The position numbers and the translations under genes are program-made. The notes under the pieces are model-generated. The model saw only the letters and a list, made by a program, of their open reading frames with translations. It searched no databases and was not told where the DNA came from. Positions 1 through 5,936 of a stretch of DNA of 5,936 nucleotides are shown piece after piece. The stretch is taken from the NCBI GenBank assembly GCA_946478635.1, contig CAMLCX010000329.1:1-5936 (forward strand). Direction: 5' to 3'. The stretch's first letter is position 1, and every line of letters starts with the position of its first letter. The DNA comes from an uncultured Pseudomonadota bacterium. Its GTDB lineage: Bacteria; Desulfobacterota_B; Binatia; UBA9968.

Positions 1-63
1 GAACCGCAGCGCGACGGCACGTGGAACTATCAAAAGAACGCCGCGGCGCTGGACAAAAAGTAA
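1..63 (+). CDS. C-terminal end of an unrecognised protein (5' end outside window)
   Basis: The first base of the window is in frame with an open reading frame that ends at TAA (61-63). The 20 visible residues include the stretch DGTWNYQKNAAALDKK, a polar tail ending in lysines. The other two forward frames give arginine-rich, less protein-like translations, which favours this frame. The fragment is too short to assign to a family. It lies on the same strand as the downstream metallo-beta-lactamase-fold gene, but the 153-bp gap makes co-transcription uncertain. Confidence 0.5.
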   Translation, partial: EPQRDGTWNYQKNAAALDKK

Positions 64-216
64 ACCGGAGTGACTTCGAACCAGGCCCGGATATCTAAAA
101 AGCCGTTTTCGCGGTCGCGACTCCTTAGGCAGATCTCAAACGCCCGGCGTGCTTGCTCATAGGCGCGCGATAAGCCTCATTGTTTTTTCCACTTCATTCC
201 ACTAGCTTGGGTCTAG
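64..216. other. Intergenic gap with no firm feature
   Basis: This stretch separates the upstream gene end from the exported-protein gene. No open frame of note and no strong hairpin followed by a T-run was found. A weak promoter-like pair, TTGTTT (180-185) and TAGCTT (203-208) with a 17-base spacer, matches the sigma-70 consensus at only three of six bases in each box. It is mentioned as the best candidate, not as a call. A short palindrome GTCGCGAC also occurs here with no evident role. Confidence 0.4.
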
Positions 217-1092
217 ATGCACCGGATGGCGACAAAAAACCTTGCTAGTGGATCTGGGCTTGTGCGCGTTATAAAGCGTCCTCATCAACATAGACTCTTG
301 CAGTTCATTCTCAGTTCGGCGGCGTTCCTAAGCCTGGGCCTCACCTTTAGCTCTTCCGCCTATTCGTCGTGCCGCGACCCCGAGGTGGCTCGGAGCGGCT
401 TTACCTCCCTCGCTTATGCGGCGGATATTGACGCGCGGATTCAATACTTCGGCCACAATTTTTTTCTCATCACGACCAACAAGGGAACCCGCATCGTTAC
501 CGACCCGCTGGGCCCGGGTTGGTATCCGAACCCGAATGTCGTCGGCGACGTGGTCACCGTGGGCAAAGAGATGTTCAACCACAATGCGGTACAGATCGTC
601 CTGGGCAATCCGGTGATCCTGCGCGGTCTTAAAAGCTACGGCGCCGGTTGGAATACCATCAGTACAAGTATCAAAGACATTTTCATCTACAACGTGCCGA
701 TTCACCAAAACGCCGAGTTTATCGAGGGGATTCAAGGCTCCGCCTTCGTTTTCGATTTGGGAACTTTGTGTATCGCTCATCTCGGCGACCTGAGCCAGAA
801 ACTGAATGAGCAACAGATCAAAGCCTTCGGCAAGGTGGATGTGGCGCTGACGCCCATCGGCGGCGGCCGCACCATGGGGCCTGACTTGGCGAAAGAAGTC
901 TTGGCTCAGCTCAAACCGAAGATCGCCATTCCGATGCATCACCGCGACAATCCCTATCTCATCCAGCAGTTCAGCGCCGGCATGAAAACCCAGATGCTGC
1001 AGAGCGACACCCTGGTGGTCAGCAAGAGCGCGCTGCCCCTGCCGACGGAAATCCGGGTGCTGCAACCGCGCGGGGTGATGAGTTACCGTTGA
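217..1092 (+). CDS. Exported metallo-beta-lactamase-fold protein, UlaG-like (COG2220), with degenerate metal site
   Basis: The protein has 291 residues if started at ATG 217. A TAG lies directly before that ATG, so it is the earliest possible start. It has no good ribosome site, and GTG 262 (residue 16), preceded by GGATCTGGG, gives a more usual signal peptide: a basic stretch (RVIKRPHQHR), a hydrophobic core at about residues 28-45, and an AYA/AD cleavage-like site near 68. The mature part follows the COG2220 pattern: FGHN (78-81), TDP (95-97), the motif-2 region (111-123), HLGD (188-191), LTPIGGG (211-217) and IPMHH (238-242). Characterised relatives include UlaG, an L-ascorbate-6-phosphate lactonase, but most members have no known substrate. 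The position expected to read HxHxDH reads KEMFNH here, so three of the four usual metal ligands are replaced (K117, M119, N121; H122 kept). Membership of the fold is confident; activity and substrate are unknown. Export to the periplasm or outer face is inferred from the N-terminus. Confidence 0.88.
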   Translation: MHRMATKNLASGSGLVRVIKRPHQHRLLQFILSSAAFLSLGLTFSSSAYSSCRDPEVARSGFTSLAYAADIDARIQYFGHNFFLITTNKGTRIVTDPLGPGWYPNPNVVGDVVTVGKEMFNHNAVQIVLGNPVILRGLKSYGAGWNTISTSIKDIFIYNVPIHQNAEFIEGIQGSAFVFDLGTLCIAHLGDLSQKLNEQQIKAFGKVDVALTPIGGGRTMGPDLAKEVLAQLKPKIAIPMHHRDNPYLIQQFSAGMKTQMLQSDTLVVSKSALPLPTEIRVLQPRGVMSYR

Positions 1093-1215
1093 ATGGGCAA
1101 GGTGCGGGCCGGGAAACAAATGACACTTGGCGACCTTTACGCCTTTACGCGAGTCGTTCCGACTTTCGGTTGCGGCTCAGCCGTGCTTTGCAAATAGAAC
1201 ACGAAAAACGGGCGT
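1093..1215. other. Convergent intergenic gap
   Basis: This gap lies between two converging genes, so a terminator would be expected here. Only a weak hairpin is visible: AGTCG (1152-1156), a 3-base loop, CGACT (1160-1164), followed by TTTC with no real T-run. A direct 8-bp duplication of CCTTTACG (1134-1141 and 1142-1149) and a near-palindrome CGGCTCAGCCG close to 1173-1183 are also present. None is strong enough to be called a terminator. Confidence 0.4.
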
Positions 1216-2310
1216 CTAAGCCACGCATTTTGGACAACCCTTCGGATGACAAGCGCGGCAGTAAATCTTTTCGCAGCGCGCGCAGGGAGCGAAGCATTCC
1301 GGACAGAGAATATGGAGGCGATCGTCGCAGACGTAATAACCTTTTCTCGGATAAAAGCAGGCTTCGCAGGGAAGCGGATCGAGGGATTTCACCACCGGGT
1401 TGTACGTTAAAGGAAACTGTCTCGTCTCCTTGCGCCTCTTCACCGACAGCCAAAAGATCGGACTGATCGTTTCAATGCGCATGAAGGAAATCGGCTCGAG
1501 CCCGACATCGATGCTGAACTTACCAATCAGATCTTGGATCTTACCCTTCAGCTCCCGCTCGATAGCGCCAATCTTGCTCTCCGCGCGCTCATGATCCTCC
1601 GGCGCGGTCCATTTCTTCGCCAGCGCTTGGCGCTGTTCGTAAATGAGAGTCTGGTAGTAATCATGAACGCGCCGGATATCACGGTTCATCCTGCGCTCGA
1701 TGCTGACTAGAAAATCCGCCAACGCCTCTTGGACCATCTTGAGTTGCGCCCGCCAGAAGGCATTCAGGACTCTTTCGCCGCCTTGCCTTTCCGCTTGCCC
1801 CATCGGTTCCTCTGCTCTGTGAGGGATGAAATCAAGAATCTCTGCAGTCGTTTTCTGGACCGACAGGTTTAGCTCGTTGATCAAACAGCCGACGATGCCT
1901 TCTTGCCGGTCGTCGGAGCGGGCTGAAAATCTTGAGTAGCCCAACAGATAGGAGATAGCTTTCTCTTCCATGCGGTCGACCTGGAAAACGGCGTTGTGAA
2001 AAATCAACTTGTCGCCCAGCCGGTCTTCCAGCTTCTCCTGGCGCACGGATGACGGCCCGAGACCGACGGTAGCAAATTTTCCCCGATCGCCCATGAGGCC
2101 GGCCATCCTATTGAGGATTTCGGAATCATAAGAGACCGAAATTCCCTCTTGGCGCTCGCCCAGGAACCAAAGATTCGCGTGCTCTGGGATATCCAAAACC
2201 GTCGCTACTTCAGCCGGCAAAAGCACCTCCAAGCCTTCGCCGCTAGGCTCCACCACCGCGCCGTGCTCGGCGAGCAGATCCGCGGTAAAATCTCGAAGTG
2301 ATGTTCTCAA
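1216..2310 (-). CDS. Cysteine-rich putative zinc-binding partner of the SNF2 ATPase, 364 aa
   Basis: I do not recognise the family. The start is TTG (2310-2308), overlapping the TGA of the SNF2 gene in the 4-base unit TTGA; GAGG at 2324-2321 may serve as its ribosome site. The next in-frame ATG is at residue 69, inside a structured region, so the TTG start is preferred. Residues 1-60 look like a small alpha/beta domain (DFTADLLAEHGAVVEP, then LEVLLPAEVATVLDIP). Residues 170-265 are highly charged and helical, possibly coiled coil. Residues 315-362 carry 11 cysteines, with CxxC pairs at 315/318, 336/339, 343/346, 351/354 and 359/362, plus C328 and nearby H333 and H355. This spacing suggests two or more zinc ribbons or a RING/B-box-like cluster. 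There is no signal peptide or membrane segment, so it should be cytoplasmic. Its coupling to the SNF2 gene suggests a nucleic-acid or protein adaptor for that ATPase; this is inference. Confidence 0.85.
   Translation of the reverse strand: MRTSLRDFTADLLAEHGAVVEPSGEGLEVLLPAEVATVLDIPEHANLWFLGERQEGISVSYDSEILNRMAGLMGDRGKFATVGLGPSSVRQEKLEDRLGDKLIFHNAVFQVDRMEEKAISYLLGYSRFSARSDDRQEGIVGCLINELNLSVQKTTAEILDFIPHRAEEPMGQAERQGGERVLNAFWRAQLKMVQEALADFLVSIERRMNRDIRRVHDYYQTLIYEQRQALAKKWTAPEDHERAESKIGAIERELKGKIQDLIGKFSIDVGLEPISFMRIETISPIFWLSVKRRKETRQFPLTYNPVVKSLDPLPCEACFYPRKGYYVCDDRLHILCPECFAPCARCEKIYCRACHPKGCPKCVA
1225..1368 (-). other. Cysteine cluster (putative zinc-finger domain) of the SNF2 partner
   Basis: Within 48 codons there are 11 cysteines, in the order CxxC, a lone C, then four more CxxC pairs separated by 3-4 residues. 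Paired CxxC motifs of this density typically hold structural zinc. The frame also supports the minus strand as coding here, since an overlapping plus-strand open frame (1089-1466) has no comparable pattern. Confidence 0.75.
2307..2310 (-). promoter_or_regulatory. TTGA stop/start overlap coupling the SNF2 and cysteine-rich genes
   Basis: Read on the minus strand, the SNF2 gene ends with GTT TGA and the next gene begins at the TTG that shares these bases. Such 4-base overlaps usually let a terminating ribosome re-initiate at once, linking the amounts of the two proteins. The assignment depends on TTG being the true start of the second gene, which is supported by the lack of another good start for about 68 codons. 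Confidence 0.65.
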
Positions 2311-4613
2311 ACCTCGTAATCCTCGCCGAAAATTTCCCGGTCCAGGGCCTTGGAGTCAAGGTAATCGGTCTTGGCTTTGATCAGATCCTCTCCGAAGTGT
2401 TCAAAGCGCGAGCGCGCCTCGTCGTGATTGCGGCTCTGCATCCAGATCTCCATGATGATATTTTCGAACTCCCGCTCTTCTCCCAAATAACCCAGCAGCG
2501 GTTCGATCTCCCCGATAACCATCTCGAACATGTTGATCTTGTTTTCCAGGATGTCGAGGATGTGATCTTCCAGGGTTTCGCGCACCGATAGATTGAAAAT
2601 AAAGACGTCCCGGCTCTGGCCGATGCGATGCAGCCTGCCGATGCGCTGTTCGATGCGCATCGGGTTCCACGGGAGATCGAAGTTAACCAGAGTATTGCAA
2701 AACTGCAAATTTCTGCCCTCGCCGCCCGACTCAGTGGAAAGCAGTATCGGCAGATCATCGCGGAAGCGCTGAATCGCCCGGTCCTTTTCCCTGGCCGACA
2801 GATCGCCGCTGAATAACGCAAAGGGAAAGCCGCGGCGCTCCAGCAACGAAGCAATTGAATCCAAAGTCTTTAAATACTGGGTAAAGACGACCTTCTTTTC
2901 CCGCGGATTTTTTCCGAGGATCTCAAGCAGGGCTAGTTCGCGGGCGCTCTCGCCAACCTGCCCTGTGAGATCAAGCAGAGGGTCCACGTTCTCGGATCGC
3001 TCTGACTGCAAACGCAAAAGCGTGGCGCGCAAAGCGGCGGGACTGCTCCCTGCCTGCCGGAGCAAAAGCTGCAACAAGGGACCGGGAAGAGACTCAGAGC
3101 GCGCCCGCGCGTAATCGGTGATCCCGCGATAGAGCTCTCGTTCGGCCGCGCCCGGCTCCAGTCGCACAGTCGAGGCGAATCGCCTGGGCAATTTCAAGTC
3201 AATGGCGCTCCTGGTATTGCGGATCATGACATCGCGCAGGAGCTCGCGAAGTTGTTCTTTGTTCGCGGGCTTTCGGGAGTCGCCCCGTTGCACGTATGCT
3301 TGCTTAAACAGACGCTCGGTCTTGAACTGCCCGGGCTTCAGGAGCGTGATCAGATTGAACAGCTCGATCAGATGGTTCTGCACGGGCGTTGCAGTCAGTA
3401 GGAAAATAAAGCGTTTTTGAATTTCATTGACGAGTTTCCAGTTAAGAGTGTTGCGGTTCTTGAGATGGTGGGCCTCATCGACCACGACAAGATCGTAAAA
3501 GTTGCCCGCCACTCGTGAAAAATGCTTGCTGCTTTTGGCCGTGTGGATGGAAGCGATGATAAACGAACTGCGCCAGAAACGGTCCGGATCGGCGCTGAAG
3601 AGCGGATCGTCGGTGGTGGCAAAAATAATATCGAATTTCTGCGCCATCTCCTCTTGCCATTGAGAAACCAGTGGCGCCGGAGTGAGAACGAGTATGTTCT
3701 TGACCATGCCCCGCAGGACATATTCTTTCATCAACATTCCCGCTTCGATGGTCTTCCCCAGCCCGACTTCGTCACAGAGCAAAACCCGCCCGTGAAAATA
3801 CTTCAGCACCTTTTTGGCGGTCTCGACCTGATACCAATAGCGCTCGACGCCGCTGATCGCGTTGACGCAGAGTAGGTCGTCGAAGCCTCTCTGGACATCA
3901 AGGTGCGCATACTCGAGGCGCAATAGACAGTCCTTCAACCCGCCTTGCGCTTTCAGCATGGAATTCATGATCCCGAAGTCCGGCGGCGCAAAGCGCAGAG
4001 GAGCTCTATACGACTCCACCGCCGGGGTGACTGGCGCCGCCGCGACGGCGCGCACTTCCCGCTGATTGGGCGGAGGCTGTCTTTTTTCCTCGGTCGTGCC
4101 GCTCGGTTTTACGGCGTCCAGGGCCGCGATGACCCCGCCTTGCTTGACTGCCGCATCAACCGCAGATGGGTCCTTGCCTGGAGATGAAACGCGCTCTACC
4201 CAGCGATTATGCTCCTGAAGGCGGATAACATTCCGCGCGCGATCGAGCGCCTCCTTTACCTGTCGCGGAGTGTCCGTCAGAAAGCCCTGGCGTTTTTGCA
4301 ACTTCGTGGCGAGGACAAGATTTGCCTTGGCTTTTGGCAAGTTTCCAGTTGCTGCCTCAATCTCACTCAGGAGGGCATAATCTCGCCAGTAGGAAAACAG
4401 CTTGACCCGGCGGATCACCCAGGATCGGGCTAGGTTCGGGTCGCGTATTTGACCCAGAGCCAATTCGACGATTTCGCCCAAGAGATCGGGATCGTCTGGA
4501 AATTGTTTAACGAGGCTCTCCAGGCAACGATAGGCTTTGGCAAGTTCATTGCGCCTGCGGAACTTTTGATAGGTTCGATAAGTCTCGTCGGGCTCTTTTT
4601 CAAACGGGTTCAC
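2307..4613 (-). CDS. SNF2-family (RapA/HepA-like) DEAH ATPase with N-terminal TPR-like region
   Basis: Numbered from the preferred GTG start at 4613, the protein has 768 residues. Residues about 11-105 are paired helices of TPR type (NELAKAYRCLESLVKQFPDDP, then ATGNLPKAKANLVLATKL). Residues about 140-210 form a Pro/Ala-rich linker. The two-lobed SNF2 motor follows, with motif I DEVGLGKT (281-288), Ia LTPAP (310-314), II DEAH (379-382), III LLTATP (405-410), IV VVFTQY (575-580), V STESGGEGRNLQ (626-637) and VI QRIGRLHRIGQ (656-666). All catalytic residues appear present, so an active ATP-driven double-stranded-DNA translocase or protein-DNA remodeller is expected. The DEVGLGKTIEAG form of motif I is typical of the RapA/HepA-like distant SNF2 group. 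RapA itself recycles RNA polymerase, while other members act in repair or phage defence; the role here is not fixed by sequence. A longer TTG start at 4688 (793 aa) is open, but its extra 25 codons are AT-rich and overlap a promoter-like site. Confidence 0.93.
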   Translation of the reverse strand: MNPFEKEPDETYRTYQKFRRRNELAKAYRCLESLVKQFPDDPDLLGEIVELALGQIRDPNLARSWVIRRVKLFSYWRDYALLSEIEAATGNLPKAKANLVLATKLQKRQGFLTDTPRQVKEALDRARNVIRLQEHNRWVERVSSPGKDPSAVDAAVKQGGVIAALDAVKPSGTTEEKRQPPPNQREVRAVAAAPVTPAVESYRAPLRFAPPDFGIMNSMLKAQGGLKDCLLRLEYAHLDVQRGFDDLLCVNAISGVERYWYQVETAKKVLKYFHGRVLLCDEVGLGKTIEAGMLMKEYVLRGMVKNILVLTPAPLVSQWQEEMAQKFDIIFATTDDPLFSADPDRFWRSSFIIASIHTAKSSKHFSRVAGNFYDLVVVDEAHHLKNRNTLNWKLVNEIQKRFIFLLTATPVQNHLIELFNLITLLKPGQFKTERLFKQAYVQRGDSRKPANKEQLRELLRDVMIRNTRSAIDLKLPRRFASTVRLEPGAAERELYRGITDYARARSESLPGPLLQLLLRQAGSSPAALRATLLRLQSERSENVDPLLDLTGQVGESARELALLEILGKNPREKKVVFTQYLKTLDSIASLLERRGFPFALFSGDLSAREKDRAIQRFRDDLPILLSTESGGEGRNLQFCNTLVNFDLPWNPMRIEQRIGRLHRIGQSRDVFIFNLSVRETLEDHILDILENKINMFEMVIGEIEPLLGYLGEEREFENIIMEIWMQSRNHDEARSRFEHFGEDLIKAKTDYLDSKALDREIFGEDYEV

Positions 4614-4623
4614 GAAAAATATT

Positions 4624-4651
4624 CTTATCTTGAGGCTCGCTGGTTTGTCAA
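4624..4651 (-). promoter_or_regulatory. Candidate sigma-70 promoter for the SNF2 operon
   Basis: On the minus strand a perfect -35 box TTGACA (4651-4646) is followed after 16 bases by GATAAG (4629-4624), matching TATAAT at four of six positions, in an AT-rich patch. Transcription would begin near 4617, only a few bases before the GTG at 4613. This fits a leaderless or nearly leaderless message, or a coincidental match if the real start is the upstream TTG at 4688. Confidence 0.4.
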
Positions 4652-4712
4652 TTTTTTTAGCGCCGCTACCACAAAAATTAATGCGCAAATCTTGCGTAGA
4701 GTGAGACTCAAG

Positions 4713-4746
4713 AAAAAACGATGCGGCTCTACGGTTTTTTGAGCCG
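4713..4746 (-). terminator. Candidate Rho-independent terminator after the nitroreductase-like gene
   Basis: On the minus strand, 20 bases after the TAA at 4767, CGGCTC... pairs with GAGCCG (plus-strand arms 4741-4746 and 4724-4729) across an 11-base loop. It is followed five bases later by six Ts (4718-4713). An alternative, longer imperfect pairing of the flanking A- and T-tracts could give a bidirectional hairpin. The stem is only six base pairs and the T-run is slightly displaced, so the call is moderate. Confidence 0.45.
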
Positions 4747-4766
4747 GCTCAGATTGAGTTTAATGA

Positions 4767-5936
4767 TTAAGCAATGCTCGTCTTCTTTCTCTTCACCGAC
4801 TTCCCCACCGCCACCAAAAACATCACGCTCTTGCCGGCGCCATCGGGCGAGAAAAATTCCGTAACGTCATCGTCGAAGAAAGTGAGCCCGGAGGCGCCGA
4901 GGCCCTGCGCGTAGGCGGCGAGGTAGACTTTTCCACCCATGACCGCCGCCTCGAGCTGGGCGGCGCGGTAACCGCGGTTGCCAAAGTGCTCCAAAACGCG
5001 ATGCAAATCCGCCAGAAAATAAATATTCACGCTGCAATCCGCCGGAATCTCCTGGCCAAGGCCGAGATGTCCGGCGTCGCGGCGAAAGTCGCCCGCTTTC
5101 AATAATTCAATCACGCGCTCCTGACGGCGAAAAACATAGGCGCCGGAGGGAAGACCTTCCACGGCATGGCAAATAAGGTAAAGTTCGTTAAGCGTTTCTT
5201 CCGCGCCAAGACAATCGGTACTGATGCCGCGCGTCGCCCGATCGAGAATGGTGGAAAGTTCCGCAAACCTAATCGGCTCGCGCAAAAACTCGCGCGTCGA
5301 ACCGCGGCGGATGATCACGTCCTCGATGGAACCCTCGGGTATGCTGCCTTCACTGAGCGATTGGAGAGGAAAGCGCCGATTTTCCGTCTCGCCTTTATCC
5401 TTTATCCCTTCGCCTTTCGCCTTTTCGGCCTCCCCCCGCCAGGCAACGACTTCCGCTTCGGTCTCCAACGAAGATGCCTCGTGCATTGCTTTCATCTCCG
5501 GATAATCGATCTCCGATTTCGACAAAGGCGTGATTTTGAGCTTCAGAGGTTCGATGGGCGTCGCCGGTGCCGCGCGAGTCGAACTGCGGCCCAGCGCGAC
5601 GATGGATAACGGCGCTTCACGTCGCTCATCCAAACCCAAAAGCCCGCTTACACCTGCATCGACAAAGCCAAGAACGACCCTGGCCGGGATTCGGCGACCG
5701 GCGGCGGCGCCGAGGAGATTGGCAAGCAGGGTTCCGTTGTCCCAGTAGCAGTGCCGATAGGCGCGCGACTGGTACTTCCAGGCATTGCGCCAAAACGTCG
5801 AGGCGCTGATGATCAGGCAGGACGCAATGGTTGTCGCCGGCTCTTCGCCGCTCGCGCGAACGAGGACCGAGCGATAATCGCCTGCGCGCAAGCGCCGCAG
5901 CGCGAAGTCTTGCGGGCTGAACTGATAAACTCCGGC
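4767..5936 (-). CDS. Tandem nitroreductase of SagB/ThcOx type (5' end outside window)
   Basis: The frame is open from the right window edge to TAA (4769-4767), giving 389 visible codons. The first of these (AGVYQFSPQDFALRRL) already look like the family, so the TTG near 5891 is not the start. Numbered from the edge, residues 1-116 are the last part of a first nitroreductase-fold domain (FWRNAWKYQSRAYRHCYWDNG at 48-68, then VVLGFVDAGV). Residues 117-205 form a linker with a low-complexity charged stretch. Residues 206-378 form a second domain, with RRGSTREF (210-217) as the usual phosphate-contacting start of FMN enzymes, GLPSGAYVF (261-269), GNRGYRAAQLEA (319-330), and the FFDDDVTEFFSP and AGKSVMFLVAVG segments typical of SagB-like proteins. 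SagB/ThcOx enzymes oxidise azolines in peptide natural products, but many tandem relatives sit outside such clusters with unknown substrates. No YcaO or precursor peptide gene is visible here. Family placement is confident; the reaction beyond FMN-dependent redox is not. Confidence 0.87.
   Translation of the reverse strand, partial: AGVYQFSPQDFALRRLRAGDYRSVLVRASGEEPATTIASCLIISASTFWRNAWKYQSRAYRHCYWDNGTLLANLLGAAAGRRIPARVVLGFVDAGVSGLLGLDERREAPLSIVALGRSSTRAAPATPIEPLKLKITPLSKSEIDYPEMKAMHEASSLETEAEVVAWRGEAEKAKGEGIKDKGETENRRFPLQSLSEGSIPEGSIEDVIIRRGSTREFLREPIRFAELSTILDRATRGISTDCLGAEETLNELYLICHAVEGLPSGAYVFRRQERVIELLKAGDFRRDAGHLGLGQEIPADCSVNIYFLADLHRVLEHFGNRGYRAAQLEAAVMGGKVYLAAYAQGLGASGLTFFDDDVTEFFSPDGAGKSVMFLVAVGKSVKRKKTSIA
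5392..5426 (+). repeat. Degenerate 7-bp minisatellite inside the nitroreductase linker
   Basis: Five consecutive 7-base units read CCTTTAT, CCTTTAT, CCCTTCG, CCTTTCG, CCTTTTC on the plus strand. They encode, on the minus strand, the charged low-complexity stretch EKAKGEGIKDKG in the linker between the two enzyme domains. Because 7 is not a multiple of 3, gain or loss of single units would shift the frame; only changes of three units would preserve it. Confidence 0.7.

Noticed and set aside
180..208. Promoter-like TTGTTT/TAGCTT pair before the exported-protein gene
   Set aside because: Each box matches the consensus at only three of six bases, which is expected by chance in a region of this size.
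367..374. Lipoprotein signal at C52
   Set aside because: The residues before the cysteine (AYSS) lack the Leu/Val/Ile expected at the -3 position of a lipobox.
328..1119. 263-codon open frame on the minus strand opposite the metallo-beta-lactamase-fold gene
   Set aside because: Its translation is histidine/arginine-rich with no recognisable motif, whereas the plus strand encodes a clear COG2220 fold with a signal peptide.
1152..1164. Hairpin AGTCG-TTC-CGACT as a terminator between the converging genes
   Set aside because: The stem is only five base pairs and is followed by TTTC without a T-run in either direction.
1089..1466. 125-codon plus-strand open frame overlapping the end of the exported-protein gene
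   Set aside because: It begins at a TTG inside the preceding gene and is antisense to the cysteine-cluster region; its Arg/Ser-rich translation resembles no protein family.
2307..4613. SNF2 protein as part of a DISARM-type defence system
   Set aside because: SNF2 motors occur in DISARM, but no methylase, DUF1998, PLD-nuclease or other DISARM partner is present in the window.
5166..5609. 147-codon plus-strand open frame antisense to the nitroreductase-like gene
   Set aside because: The minus strand shows clear SagB-like motifs throughout, and this frame is an arginine-rich shadow.

Overview
The window is a stretch of bacterial chromosome, moderately GC-rich by eye, with short AT-rich gaps between genes. 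It holds two complete genes that appear to form an operon, one complete exported-protein gene, and two genes cut by the window edges. I see no RNA genes, CRISPR array, insertion sequence or phage genes. Low-identity but clearly bacterial proteins, frequent non-ATG starts and an N-terminal export signal suggest an uncultured environmental bacterium. A Deltaproteobacteria-, Binatota- or NC10-like lineage would fit, but this is a guess and cannot be settled from the sequence.

Left part (1-1092, + strand): the last 20 codons of an unrecognised gene, a 153-bp gap, then an exported metallo-beta-lactamase-fold protein of the UlaG-like (COG2220) type. Its main metal-binding motif is largely substituted, so it may be a pseudoenzyme or bind metal in a changed way.

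Centre (1216-4613, - strand): a RapA/HepA-like SNF2 ATPase with an N-terminal TPR-like helical extension, followed through a 4-base TTGA stop/start overlap by a protein with a C-terminal cluster of 11 cysteines, including five CxxC pairs. The overlap and shared strand imply that the two are made together and probably work together on nucleic acid. The pair converges on the metallo-beta-lactamase-like gene across a 123-bp gap.

Right part (4767-5936, - strand): the C-terminal 389 codons of a tandem nitroreductase of the SagB/ThcOx type, running off the right edge. The linker between its two FMN-oxidoreductase domains contains a degenerate 7-bp minisatellite. A candidate terminator and a candidate TTGACA promoter lie between this gene and the SNF2 gene, so the SNF2/cysteine-rich pair probably forms its own transcription unit. 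The most interesting material is this SNF2/cysteine-rich pair, whose second member I cannot assign to a named family, and the altered metal site of the exported protein.
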